The notes beneath the pieces were generated by a model that was not told the origin of the DNA, ran no database searches, and saw only the letters and a program-made list of their open reading frames with translations. The translations under genes and the position numbers were made by a program. From Sarocladium kiliense (taxonomy: Eukaryota > Ascomycota > Sordariomycetes > Hypocreales > Sarocladiaceae), in NCBI GenBank assembly GCA_030734395.1, contig JAUZTG010000024.1:248001-312000 (forward strand): a DNA stretch of 64,000 bases. The letters are read 5' to 3'. Below are positions 11,233 through 22,197 of this stretch, in pieces. How positions within the stretch are numbered: position 1 is the stretch's first letter; each line of letters begins with the position of its first letter.

Positions 11233-11709
11233 TCTAGCATCTAATTGAGCAATCGGCTCGCCAAGCTATGATAGCTCATTGACTATGCTCTTCAAGAGAA
11301 CTGCAAGTGAAACAAAAGAAAACAAATGACACATCGCCGTATATGACGATGGGTCGGATGCAACTCGCGTGTGTCGTGTTAGCGGCTGCGAACATCGGCG
11401 CAAGCTGCATGGTGGTCCGTGCACCCGCCCTTTTTGCAGGCAAGGTAGCTTCAGCTTACCTCACCACCAACGAAACGCGAGGCTGCTGGAAGCCTGGCCT
11501 CCAGCGTCGAACCTCAATCCATCATCATCAACCCCCCCCCCCCCCCAACCGCCGCGCAACGTCCATCACTCCGCATCGCAACTACACTACGAGCGATCCT
11601 TCATCTTTGACCCGAACAAAACCTCGAGCCACAACATCTGCGCACCAAGCCACTCACCACCACCCACTCCTTGAGGCGTCGCAACAACGACCCAAACCAA
11701 ACCGCAACC
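11233..11709. promoter_or_regulatory. Divergent promoter region, ABC ATPase / UMP1
   Basis: This 477-nt region lies between two divergently transcribed genes and must hold both promoters. It includes a run of 15 C and a C/A-rich stretch just upstream of UMP1. I do not recognise a Rpn4-like proteasome box. Confidence 0.4.
11532..11546. repeat. Homopolymer C15
   Basis: Fifteen consecutive C, about 165 nt upstream of the UMP1 start codon. The length is probably unstable and prone to sequencing error. Confidence 0.9.
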
Positions 11710-12230
11710 ATGGTACGCTTCCAACCTCACTCCCACACCTCACCAACCATCTCACTAACTCTCTCTTCTCCCAGTCTCTCCGCATCGTCCCCGAAAACTC
11801 CAACCCCTCAACCTTCACCCACACAACAACCTCAACCTCCGCGCCCTCCGCCCCAGGCGTGCACGACACCCTCCGCGCCGGCCTCTCCCCTTCTCCCTTC
11901 ACCCCTTCCAACCTCCCCACGTCCTCCCACCCACTCGAATCCCGCCTCAAGAACTGGGAAGCTACCCAGGAGCAGCTCCGCATGGAGACTCTCCGTCGGA
12001 CCTACGGCCTCGCCGAGCCAGTGCGCAGGGGCATGGAGTTGGGAATCGTGAGGCGGAGCGATTGGAAGCCTATGGCATTGAATGCTGGTGGTTTGCCTAG
12101 TCTGCATGAAGAGATTCTGAAGGGGAGGGAAGACATGATCTCTTGGGAGGATGTGTTCACTGGGGAGGAGATGAGGAGTGTGCCGCAGTTCCATGAGGAG
12201 ATGGAGAAGAAGGTGAAGATGCAGCAGTAG
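11710..12230 (+). CDS. UMP1: Proteasome maturation factor Ump1 (POMP)
   Basis: Two exons give 152 aa. The first coding exon is just the start codon (11710-11712); after a 62-nt intron with a CTAAC branch site, exon 2 (11775-12230) begins SLRIVPENSNPS. Ump1 is the short-lived chaperone enclosed in assembling 20S proteasomes and degraded on their maturation. Diagnostic segments are APGVHDTLR, HPLESRLKNWEATQEQLRMETLRR split across residues 60-85, YGLAEPVRRGMEL, and the C-terminal DWEDVF-like ISWEDVFTGEEM. Length and order fit the family. The same strand is open far upstream of the intron, so an uncorrected model would give a false 307-aa protein. In its favour, the spliced form starts exactly as known Ump1 proteins do. 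Confidence 0.95.
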
Positions 12231-13177
12231 AAAGGACCGTACGCTTGGGATCGCGAGCTACCCATAAGTTGAGCTTTGCGAAGCCCCAGGCTTTGAGCTT
12301 GGCATTGGCAAGGCATTGTAAGAGATACAGAACCGAATACACAACATATAGATCTCCCTTTGCCATGTACCGTCCGAAGTCCGCAGCGTACGTGTACGTC
12401 ATGCTACAGCTTTACATACCTCTGAGAATAAACATCACTCGACGTCCGGGGCGCTTTTTTGGATTCATTTTATGCATTCCTCTATCCTGCTAAGTGGGCA
12501 AAAGAATCCCGACAAGAGCCAAGACACTTCATCTCCCCAAACCGCAAAGTATGCACATCGCTCCACAATCTTCCAATCCTTCATTCACCATCACCATTCA
12601 TCCGATGTGAGAGCCTCCAAGAATGTGAGCAAATGAATGATCCCGCGAAAAGGCAAGTGAGGCGAATATAAAGATGCAGATGCGGGAGGGATTTGTCGTT
12701 CCCTGGACGGCGTCGAGGGAGAAACTTGATGTCGTGAGAGTTTGCAGAGTGTGAGAAATGAAACATGAGAATGTACAGCAAAGATAACACTTCCAACGCC
12801 GCTGAGATAACGCCTATTTGCAAGTAAAAGAAAGCCTCATGAGATGAAGACATCAGACTCTGACCGCCTCGCTTGAGGAAATTGAGATTGAGACCACTAG
12901 GGTTCGGCGAAGGAGGAAGGATGACAATGTAACACCCTATCGTCCAGCGCACCCGGTCCCATTCTCATCTCTTTTTTCGACGACCTTGTGATCACACTTC
13001 GTCCGCTTCATTCTCGACGCTGGCGGATTCAGTCCAGATTTATATATAGGACAAGAGGCGGAAATGATGAAATGGTCTATCGTGAGTAGACAAGGAGAGA
13101 GTGTTTGGTCATAGGCAAAGTCGTGTGGTTGATTGTGGTAGGGTAAAATGAGCGTATGCGTAAGTTCGAAGAAGGGT
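12231..13177. other. Convergent intergenic, 3' flanks (0.95 kb)
   Basis: Lies between the stop codons of UMP1 and the ubiquitin-fold gene, so it should hold both 3' UTRs and terminators. No coding sequence is recognised. Confidence 0.6.
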
Positions 13178-14063
13178 TTATAAGATGACGCAGCAGTTGG
13201 AGCTGCGTTCGCGCGTTGATCCTGCCCCGCCTGAGCCAGCTGCCTTACTGTTGCCCTTGGGCTCTTCATCATCGAGGTCCTGGGGCCGGATGCTCATATG
13301 GACGACATTAGGCGAGTCGGTGGTGAACTGGTACTCTACAGAACGAGCAAAGTGGTTAGCATGGGAGCAAAGTCAAGAATAACAACTTGAATCAGAGAAT
13401 GCACTTACTCTTGAGTGGTTCTTTGTCATCAAGCAACTTGCCAAAGTGGATAAGGCGAATGCTGCTCGGACTTGCCGGCTTCGCTTCCCAATCGGAGCGC
13501 CATTCCCGCAGGATAAGCTCTTTGAGTGTGTAGATACTGATGCTGAAGGGGTCGGGCTGACCGACATCTGTGTTTTCCGGGACAGGCACGTTGCGCTTAG
13601 CGAGATACCGGGCATCGATCTTGTAAGGATGGCGGGTGCCCGTGGTGAGGAGCAGAGTGATCTGGCAGACGGGGCCATCAGCGACCCCAGGCGTCATCGC
13701 AGTGATATCATCCTGGGCAGGGCCGATGGCCAGGATGGAGTCGGAGCGATCTTTGAGTAGCGGCGGCGGAGCAGCGGCAGCAGGTGTCTCGCTGTTATTG
13801 TTGTTGGACTCTTCTTTGTCTGTTGAGCTTGCGTTTGCTGCTGCAGCGGCATCGGTCTTATCGGGAGCGGCAGTTGTATCGGCGACTGGCGCAGAGCCGG
13901 TGTTCAGAGCAGAAGTCGTGGGAGGGGCGGCGGCCGAGGATGATTCAGGCTGCGATTGAGGAATGCTCTCCATCGGGACAGCGTCCGAAGGCTGCTGTAG
14001 GCGGGCGGCATCGTCGGTAGAGGGATTGACGGCTGTGGCAGCCGAGTCGCTGGGTGTCGACAT
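13178..14063 (-). CDS. UBL3/MUB-like prenylated ubiquitin-fold protein
   Basis: Two exons (14063-13409 and 13335-13178) give 270 aa. Residues 1-125 are low-complexity, rich in Ser, Ala, Thr, Pro and Asn, and probably disordered. Residues about 131-236 look like a ubiquitin fold of the membrane-anchored type: VCQITLLLTTG, a middle segment TLKELILREWRSDW, SIRLIHFGKLLDD and VVHMSIRPQ. The protein ends SSNCCVIL: CVIL is a CAAX box and the Cys just before it is a candidate palmitoylation site. From memory, animal UBL3 ends with the same Cys-Cys-Val-Ile-Leu, and plant MUBs also end in a CAAX box. No Gly-Gly terminus is present, so it is not a conjugated modifier. Leu at the last position favours geranylgeranyl. 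Membrane location is inferred. In animals and plants these proteins bind E2 enzymes or sort cargo to vesicles; the fungal role is unknown to me. Confidence 0.88.
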
Positions 14064-16420
14064 GGTGGCGAAAGGGGTGCGGCGAGTTGAGGCCGATTGA
14101 TGCTCAGGAAGACGGAGTAGCGGCCTGGGACTGATGGATGGAAAAGGGCGCTGTCAAGAGACGATGCTACGAGTCGAGATGGATGGAGTGAGTGGTCCGG
14201 GGAATGGTATGGGGGTCGGAGTGACGCTGTGGGGGCTGGCGGTGGTTCCTCAGAACCTTGGACGGAAGACGGAGTAGAAGGTCGTGTTGACGCCAATCGG
14301 GTTGCGGCGGAGAAGGCCCGGGCGCAGGCGGGAAGCAGTGACTATACGAGAGTGACGATGAAGATGGAGTAAGTGATGTTTAATGGAGGAAGAGAGAATG
14401 TCAGATAAAGCCGAGTCGAGCCAAGTCAAGTCCAGTGGGATTGATTGATTGAAAGACGCTTGTCGTTTGGAGGAAAGTCAAAGCCGATGCCAGGAAAGGG
14501 AAGGAGGAGAAGGCGCAGGCAAGGAGGGTATTCCCACTGGCGGCAGCCCGGGAGTGTCGGGCGGGTTTGGCTGGACTGGTCACTGACTGGAGGCTGAGTG
14601 GCTGCGAATTGGTGGTGGGAAGGGCAATGGATGGATGGGCTCCAGCTTAGCCGAAAGGGACGGTGACGCGAATGAAGGTGGCGGGGAAAGCAGCGACAAG
14701 GCTGTTGTTGTTGATGATAATGATGAGGCCGAATTAGCAGAGCAGTAGCAGCAGATGGTGTCTTAGGAAGTAAAAGGGGGCAAGGATGGAATTCGGAGAA
14801 GGAGAGCCAACCAACAGCAGACCCAAGATTGATGACCGACCGACTGCCTGCCTTGGTTCACGATGGTGGTGGGTGAAGCGAGCGAGAGGGTGTCCCGCTG
14901 TCGCTGGACTATTGGCCTCAACGGAGTCGGGCACAGGCGATCTGGCGGGCGTCTCTTCAGCTGACACGAGACACTGGGACAATAAACTGAGACCTGGGGA
15001 AGCCGAGTGTGTGCTCTAATAGGGTTGTCAGCGGTTGTTTCAGTGATTGAAGCCCCTAACTCGTACGATAGACACCTGGAAGGACACCAGTAATAACTTA
15101 GGCACTTTAGTCCCTCCAACCGGATGGTTGAGGCAGGTGCAAGAAATCGCGCTGAGGGGGGGGCCGCAAAGAGTAGCAGTAGTATGTGACTAGCTCGAGG
15201 GATTCTGGAAGAAGAGACTACAGAGTATCAGTCCACAGTAGCGATGTTATCAGTGATTGACTGTACATGGACGATGGGATTACGATTGAGTTGGTCATAG
15301 TGAGGCTAGGCCAACCTTAATCGCCGAACGGGCTACGAGGATGGCGGATGGCACCATCGTAGTAAGTTCAAGCTGCTATACTTAGCTGTGGTTGTAGTGG
15401 CCAACGCCGCCAACGTCGTGGCGAGAGGCTGCAGCACAAACACAAGTGTCAATAATCCGTCCCCTCATGTGGATCAACACCCATCTTTTCGGACTGGGCC
15501 CTTCTTTTCCCCGAGAGATATCCTTAGTGACAGGTACGCGTTCCCAGGGAGGGTCGTTCCCTACTGCAGGGTCCTTTCATCGTCACCAACTCAGGCACAG
15601 TTCAAGACATTTGCTTCACACAAGTCACTAACTCTGTTCAAGGCTTGCCTTCATGGTCATCAGGGAAGCCAAGACAAATACCACTCTTCTCAAAAGCCAT
15701 GTCTCAAAACAAGAACTAAGACTCTACAACCGATGATCCCCCGCCTCCACGTTTTCCCTACCCCCTCCCTCCCCCACAACTTTATTCCTCATCCAAGTGC
15801 CAGTAGGCCCCCCTTGTCACAGTAGCCCCGCGATCCATGGCACGAACAACTCAACAAGATCTTAGTATCACTCAATCAAGCATCTTATTTCTCGTGGTCT
15901 TCACATGTCATTTCGCTTCGGCACTGTTCCACTATCCATATCCCCTTTTGTAAGGTACTATGCTAGGACAGAAAAGGGGTCAATGCTTCAAACACTTCAA
16001 CCTCATACTTTATCGTCACTTCATCTCATCAATCTTTTCAGGTCAAGCACCCCCAATCTCCTGCTCCCAATACCTCGGGGCTGTGCCTGCAAGCCAAGGT
16101 TCCTCCTCTTACCCAAGACCGCCCCATCCCCAATCTGTTATTGGCGCCATCGCACGACTCATCGTTAGCTTCTGAACTTACGTCTTTATCGTTCATAAAG
16201 GGTCCCTCATCTTGTCAAGGCAAGGGTCTCTCAGCCGTGGCTAACGACTCGCTTGGCCCAGACGAGTGACTACCTAGCCTAACTCCCAGCCAGGTAATCT
16301 TGAGCCGTTCTCATATGAGGAACGTCCTTCACAGAAAAGGTCATTAGTCAAGGTCGAATGTTCATATGCAGAACGTATCGATCCATGCACTGGTTCTATG
16401 TCCATCCTCGCGCCTTTCTC
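14064..16420. other. Intergenic, no gene recognised (2.4 kb)
   Basis: A long gap between the start of the ubiquitin-fold gene and the stop of AP-1 beta. Frames of 60-145 aa occur on both strands but have no motif, leader or splice chain I trust. The region nearest 14064 is likely a long 5' UTR or promoter; a non-coding RNA cannot be excluded. Confidence 0.55.
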
Positions 16421-19008
16421 TCAAAGCACCAGTAAATCTCCGTTACTGCCAGCCCCTTGCGCCGGCTGCATTACCGCCTGCGGCGCATGCGCGCTCACCA
16501 CATATCCTGTCGCGCCCCCTCCGCCGCCGCCGAAGAGGTCATCTCCTCCATCTATCCTCATGGCTGCCATCTGTTGCTGTGTAGAGCCGACACTCGAGAA
16601 GTAGGCATCTGCGTCACTGACTGCCTGTGGTGACAGCGCCCCGTTCGCCGGCGCTCCTGCTGCATTGCGGGTCCGGGTGTCAATGTCGGTCGGCTTGCTG
16701 CCGTTGCCAAACATGCTGATGCTCTTCTGGCTATCCGCTACCGGAAGATGCTGCTTTTGAAGCGCTGGAGAATCTAGAAGCTTGCGAGGGCGAGCAGAAC
16801 GGAAAACCGTCTGCACTGGCTTGAGATAGATCGTCGCCAATGTGCCAACATTCAAGCACATCTCCTCCAGTGTTGCTGGGTCCAGTCGCTCTGATTCCGC
16901 AGTGATAGCTGGCTTCTCGCCCATCACGATCTGTCGCGCTGCATTCATGTCTGTAGACAAAAGCCGCCAGTACATGTAAGCCCTGTCACGTAGATCAGGA
17001 TTATCTGTCTCTTCTGTCGCCCACTTCAGGACCTTCGGTACGAGCTCCTGTCCCTTGGTCGGTCTCTGGATGAATAGCTTCACTGTTGCTGTCAGCAGCG
17101 CAAGCTGGACCTCCACTGGCTCTTCCGAAAATGAGTACAGGAAGTCCTCCAACAAGGCGTCGCTGTTTTCGATGCGATCTGCGTACTGCCCAATGACCCA
17201 GACCATTGCAGCCTTAGCCTCAGGCTCGTCCAGGGAGTCAAGGTGCTCACAAAGCACGCTGATGATGGACTCATACTGATTCGGATACTTGCGGAAGATG
17301 TTTCGAATCACCACAGTGGCCTCCTGTACGATGTATGTGACCTTCGTAGCCACAAGTTCCAATAGAAGATTGATGCACCTCCGAGCTGCTGGCTCAATCT
17401 TAATGGCCAACTTGCCAATAGCGCGTACCGCCTTCCGCACAAAGTGCACATCAATCTCCGTCGCATATTCTCGCAGCTCAGTCAAGACCTCGTCAATGTT
17501 CTTTTCATTGGCGAGCATGAAGATGAGCTCGAGCTTTGTGACTTTGACGTAGATTGGGTCATTGTATTTGCAGAAGAACACTCGGATGTCATTCTTGAGA
17601 ACCTCCGGTCGTCTTTGCAAAATCAACAATGCGTTGCGGAGAGCGAGGTACTGCACCTCAGGACCCTTGGCAAGAAGAGTAACCAGCGGTGGTGATAGTT
17701 TCCGGCAAAGGGCTGAAATCTGTTTTTGATCTGCGATGTAGTTCATGAGGTAGAGAATGACCCGAATGCAGGTCAACACCACCGACGAGTTGGAATGCGA
17801 CAATCGAGGGGCTATCCGCTCTGCCAAAAGCAATGCCTCGCCCGAGTCTTGCGGCACGTATGACATTAGTGCCTCCAAGATGTAGGTTTGGCCCCATCTG
17901 TGCTATGTCAATAAAAGCTTCCGCAACAATAGGATATTTTGAACCTACTCTGAGCAATCGGCTAAGATAGCAACCATCTTGGACGCATTGCTGTAATCGA
18001 TGGTCAACTTGATAGCATCGCTGCGCTCCCATATATCCATCAACGCCGCCAACGCGCTGGCCACGACCGTAGGATTGTCATCGCGGAGCAGGGAATTAAG
18101 CCGATCGATGAGGTCTGACTGCTCTACCATGCCCCTATCATGGTCGTATAGCTTTGCAACGCAATATGCAGCAGTCTTGCGAACATAGGGATCCGAGTCT
18201 CGAAGCATGTGTTTGACGATCGGAACTGTCGATTCAACGAATTCGCGGACGTGGATGTAGGACATTGTGCGAAGTGCCAATGCGCGGACGAGAGGATTGC
18301 TGTCTTCCATGTCCTACTCCCTGTCAGTACAGTTGGCAGGAAGTTGTTTTGCGATGCTCACAAGTTCTAGAACAGGGATGGCCTTAACGGCAACATCAGG
18401 CTTCATTCTTGCATAGTTGACCAAGAACAAGAAGCACCTGTCCTCATTGTCAGTCAGGTGCGGTAGAAAGCGAACTTGAGCAATTGCCTTACATCTTCTT
18501 GATCTCGAGACTCTGAATGTGCATGCAACCAATGATATCAGGGAAGAGCGCGACCATGTCATTGTTGCTCATGGTCATGTTTGCCACAATCTTCTTGAGA
18601 GCAATCTTTTTGGTCACATAGTTCTTGTCCTTCTTTCCACCGCTGTTCAGCTCGAGGCGCAGTTCTGCTACCTTGCCCTGGGGAGTCTTTAGTCTTGTGT
18701 CGATCACTGAGGGGGGAATGTAGGCGAGAAACATGCTCGCTGCTCAGCTGCGCTGCGGCAAGGACCGCAACGCATGGCGATGAGGGAGCTGAAGGTGGGT
18801 TGGGTGACCCCAAAGTGTAATAACGGATAGTCGCGATATGCCACGGGCCAGATAAAGGGGTATAGTGAGGCTGGAGGCGATGCAATGGAGTAAGGGACGT
18901 CGGCGAGTGCTTGGTTTTGAAGAGGGAGCGAGGGGGATTAAAGAAACATAGCCGATAACTTACTCGAGCGAACAGCTTGGAGTCTCCTGCACCAGCGGAG
19001 CTGGACAT
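16421..19008 (-). CDS. APL2: AP-1 clathrin adaptor beta subunit
   Basis: Five exons (19008-18964, 18677-18493, 18437-18362, 18313-17949, 17897-16421) join to 715 aa. It is the large beta chain of the AP-1 adaptor, which packs cargo into clathrin vesicles at the trans-Golgi and endosomes. The spliced start reads KLFARGKVAELRLELNSGGKKDKNY, as in all beta adaptins (shown here only as segments LFARGKVAEL and GGKKDKNY). KKMCFLFLVNYAR, DMEDSNPLVRALALRT and CSEWGQTYILEAL cross the other exon joints correctly. HEAT-like trunk occupies about 1-580, followed by a Gly/Ala-rich tail with DLFGGGGGG and the final residues GDLLVL. There is no appendage (ear) domain, as in other fungal Apl2 proteins. Intron 1 is long for this window (286 nt). 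Which of AP-1 or AP-2 it serves is inferred from length and sequence. Confidence 0.94.
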
Positions 19009-19813
19009 GGTGTCGTGCGTAACGGGCCAACCAAGCCTAAGATAGTGGTGACGGCAGACAGGATCCCCTCACACGACGGCCGGGCCAGAAAGCGAACCCC
19101 CTCCCTCGCTTCCTCAGTCAGGTGGTTGCCGTGTGTCGAGCTGCACGCGAGCTGGACGGGTCGAGAGCCGTACCACCACGACACCGGGATAAGAGGTTGC
19201 CCAATCAGCTCAAGTGCCCCTTTGCCCAGGCTAGAATGGGGGAGGACAGGGTGCGAAGGTTGGATGAGGGGGATGATGGTGGGCTGGCACGACGCAGGAC
19301 GTCACATGTGCAGCCTGTCGGTGCAGCAGGCGTTCTTGGATCGGCCAATGGAGGGATGCCTATGGGCGCGATGGCGTCTGTATTCACGGTTCGAGGTCGG
19401 CAGCGGTTGCGAGTCGGTGAGACGTTGACCACGAGGTGAGTCGGATGGTTTACAGTAGTGGTGGTGTCGAGTGTCCGGGGGTTACTTGCGAAAGAGTTAT
19501 GCAGCTCTGGCACTGGGATGAGGTGAAATAATAATAGGGGACGCGGAGAGCTGGTCGTCCACTTCCAGGGGCGCGGGACCTTCGGCGGGAGGGGCCACTG
19601 TAGGTGAGTGGAAGTGATTGCTTATCGATTAAGCTGGTGGCTCAGATGGCATGATTATGTAATCCAGCTTTGCGGTGCTGTGAAGCTGACACCTGCGCGT
19701 CAACCTATCTAGATCCACGAACAAGCAGCTCCGCAAAGGTCGACACGACTCCAATAACACCATCCTATTGCACACGAAGCCTTCCTATGTTAAGCGAAGA
19801 AGCTCATACAGCC
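19009..19813. promoter_or_regulatory. Divergent promoter region, APL2 / EMC4
   Basis: This 805-nt region separates two head-to-head genes. It should contain both promoters. No coding sequence recognised; frames of about 100 aa on both strands look like chance. Confidence 0.5.
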
Positions 19814-20491
19814 ATGTCATCCACCAAGACTAGCGTCCCATACTGGGTTTCCGACCTCGAGTCGCCTCCCACAGCGAAGAGCAAGGTCACCGGTATCCAG
19901 GATCCTCCGGGTTTCGGTGCTGCCGGCTCTGGTTCCAAGGCAAGTCCAAATCCTCGCTGATATCAGTCGTTTGATTTTACTTTCTCTTAACATCTTCTCT
20001 CTGCAGAAGCAAAAGGACTCCAAGTCTGCACCCCGCAAACCCCCGACCCCCGAAGAGATGGACACCCTAAAACTCAAGAAGGCTTGGGAAGTCGCCCTCG
20101 CTCCTGTCAAGGGACTCCCAATGACTGCCATCATGATGTACATGTCCGGAAACTCTCTCCAAATCTTCAGCATCATGATGGTCTTCATGGCTTTCAAGAA
20201 CCCCCTCATGGGCCTCGTCAATACCAACCAGGCTTTTGAGAAATACCAGACTCCTCACAACACCGGTGCCATCTTCCAGGTCAAGGCTGTATACGTTCTC
20301 TGCCAGCTTGTTGCTCTCGCAGTTGGTGTGTGGAAAGTAAACAACATGGGGCTACTACCGTAAGTGTTCACTGGAGTTGAGGCACCAAAGACCCCTGAGC
20401 TAACGTGATGGCACACAGTACGACAAGATCAGACTGGCTTATGTGGGAAACCCAAAGGATGCCGCTGGAGCGCGCAATTCCAGCATTATAA
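19814..20491 (+). CDS. EMC4: ER membrane protein complex subunit 4
   Basis: Three exons (19814-19939, 20007-20359, 20419-20491) give 183 aa. EMC4 is part of the ER membrane complex that inserts tail-anchored and multi-pass proteins. Recognisable segments are PYWVSDLESPP at the N-terminus, then PPTPEEMDTLKLKKAWEVA, the membrane stretch MTAIMMYMSGNSLQIFSIMM, NTNQAFEKYQ, and the C-terminal LPTTRSDWLMWETQR...PLERAIPAL. At least two hydrophobic segments are visible. Intron 1 (19940-20006) is GC-AG with a GCAAGT donor after AAG. The last exon restores the conserved Trp-rich C-terminus, which would be lost by reading into intron 2. The start at 19814 rather than upstream Met codons gives the usual short polar N-terminus. 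Its stop is 95 nt from the stop of the convergent transporter gene. Confidence 0.95.
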
Positions 20492-20586
20492 AAATATATT
20501 CGGCCGTTGCGTGTATCGGTATCTCAAAATTTCAAGCCAACGCCACTGCTATGTATAATCAAGAAACATCTATCAGTCCTCAACCC

Positions 20587-22197
20587 TCAATGCTTCTGTT
20601 CTGGCGAGCTCGCTGCTGCTTCCTGCTTCGCTTGAATATCCTTTTCCTCCTTTAGCTTCCTCTCCGCTCTCCACCTCATGCCGCGCTTTTCAACAAGTCG
20701 CAATACTGGGAGGAAGGTCAGGGTGACAAGAGCCAGGAAAGTGAAGGTCCATCCTCGTCCCATTCCCTTGAGCATGTAGTCAATGACAGCAGTGGCTACA
20801 GCGCCGAAGAGACAGCGCACAAGGTTGAGTGCGGCCGTAGCTGTGGCTGGGGACTTTGGGTAAATGTCAACCATCAGCGTCCCGAGGACGCTGAAAGAGC
20901 TGGTTACAAACATCCCAACGAAGAACAACAGGACCAACGGCGCCGCCACGGTGACCTCAGCCTGCAGACACCATCCATACGCGCTCACTACAGCGGTACC
21001 CAGGGTCAGAGCTGGATAGATAGGCTGAATGCGAACTGACTCAATCGGGAACCCACTGAGATCAACACCCTTTCTCCGGTCAATAGTCCGACCCATCTTC
21101 TTCGCGATACGAGCAAAATTCCAGTCCACGATGTAGCCCTGTGCTACTGTCGCGACGCAACAACCCGCTCCATAAGGCAGGTAGCACAGGCCAACCTGGA
21201 GGTCATTATACCCGTAGACGTCCTCGAAGATGGTGCCCAGTGTGGCAGCGATAAGGATGAATTGCAGGTAGACAAACGTGCAGGTGATGAGGATGAGACA
21301 CGACTCTTTATCACGAACCACGACCAGTGTCTTCAATGGATTCGGAAACCGCAGCCGCGGCTTCTCGCTTGTCTCCTCCAACTGCCACGACCTCTTCTTC
21401 CCTCGCAGCAAGTCAATTACTGTCTTGTTCCACGCGCGTGGCGGGACGACAGAACCATTCCCGACAACTTGACGACACGACTCTGGTGTGGCGATGATCC
21501 AAGGCACTAGCCACACGAAGACAAATATGGCGAGGAACCAGAAGATGGCAGGCCATCCAAGGTACTGGCTTAGCAGGCCACCGAGCGTGGGACCCAGCGC
21601 TGGACCAACATTGACACCGCATTGTACGAACCCCATGTATCTTCCCCTCTCCGCTGGAGAAGCGAGATCCGCAACGACGGCGTATCCAAGAGCAATCGTG
21701 CCGCTACTGCCTGCACTTTGAAGACATCTCAGCACAAGAAGCGCGGCGTAATTCCTTTGCAGAGCTAGGCCAATGTTGGCAACGAAGTAAATGGTGAAGG
21801 CGAGGATATAAGCCGGCCGTCGCCCAGCCTGGTCTCCGAAGTCTCCGAACAGCGTGGGTGCCAACCCCTGGAAGATCATATACGTCGTGAGAGTAAGATT
21901 GATCAATCCGATCGAAACATTGAGGTCCTCTGCGATGGGATTCAATGCCGGAAAGTATATGTTCGCGGTAACGGGAGAGATGAAGCTTGCGACGACAATC
22001 ATGCTGGTGATCCATAGCTTCGTTCCTCGAGGAAAGGCGCTATAGGCCGGACCGCTGACGGTGCGAGAAACGGCAAGCCCAGGTTCGACATCGTAATCGT
22101 CCGGAGAGGAGTCAAAGGTTGATGGGCCTCCTGATTCTTGAGCTGTTCGGATCGGTTCGAGTTCGACGGGTGGCCTTTCTTCATGTGAAGCCATCAT
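20587..22197 (-). CDS. MFS transporter, DHA1 drug:H+ antiporter type
   Basis: A single exon encodes 536 aa. It is a major facilitator of the 12-helix DHA1 class, close in style to the Qdr/Aqr subgroup, which exports drugs, polyamines or organic acids with proton antiport. After a polar N-terminus of about 60 residues, helix 1 begins at LWITSMIVVASFISPVTANIYF (segment WITSMIVVASF). The loop between helices 2 and 3 has GDFGDQAGRRPAY, a motif A variant, and helix 5 has the motif C-like GVNVGPALGPTLGG at about 200-213. A central loop near 265-310 is polar and basic. Location is probably the plasma membrane. Substrate cannot be read from sequence. No biosynthetic genes sit beside it. The start could be either of two adjacent Met codons. 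Confidence 0.92.
   Translation of the reverse strand: MMASHEERPPVELEPIRTAQESGGPSTFDSSPDDYDVEPGLAVSRTVSGPAYSAFPRGTKLWITSMIVVASFISPVTANIYFPALNPIAEDLNVSIGLINLTLTTYMIFQGLAPTLFGDFGDQAGRRPAYILAFTIYFVANIGLALQRNYAALLVLRCLQSAGSSGTIALGYAVVADLASPAERGRYMGFVQCGVNVGPALGPTLGGLLSQYLGWPAIFWFLAIFVFVWLVPWIIATPESCRQVVGNGSVVPPRAWNKTVIDLLRGKKRSWQLEETSEKPRLRFPNPLKTLVVVRDKESCLILITCTFVYLQFILIAATLGTIFEDVYGYNDLQVGLCYLPYGAGCCVATVAQGYIVDWNFARIAKKMGRTIDRRKGVDLSGFPIESVRIQPIYPALTLGTAVVSAYGWCLQAEVTVAAPLVLLFFVGMFVTSSFSVLGTLMVDIYPKSPATATAALNLVRCLFGAVATAVIDYMLKGMGRGWTFTFLALVTLTFLPVLRLVEKRGMRWRAERKLKEEKDIQAKQEAAASSPEQKH

Noticed and set aside
11307..11709. N-terminal extension of UMP1 to 307 aa
   Set aside because: Low-complexity His/Pro/Thr-rich translation through a promoter; splicing from the ATG at 11710 gives the correct Ump1 N-terminus.
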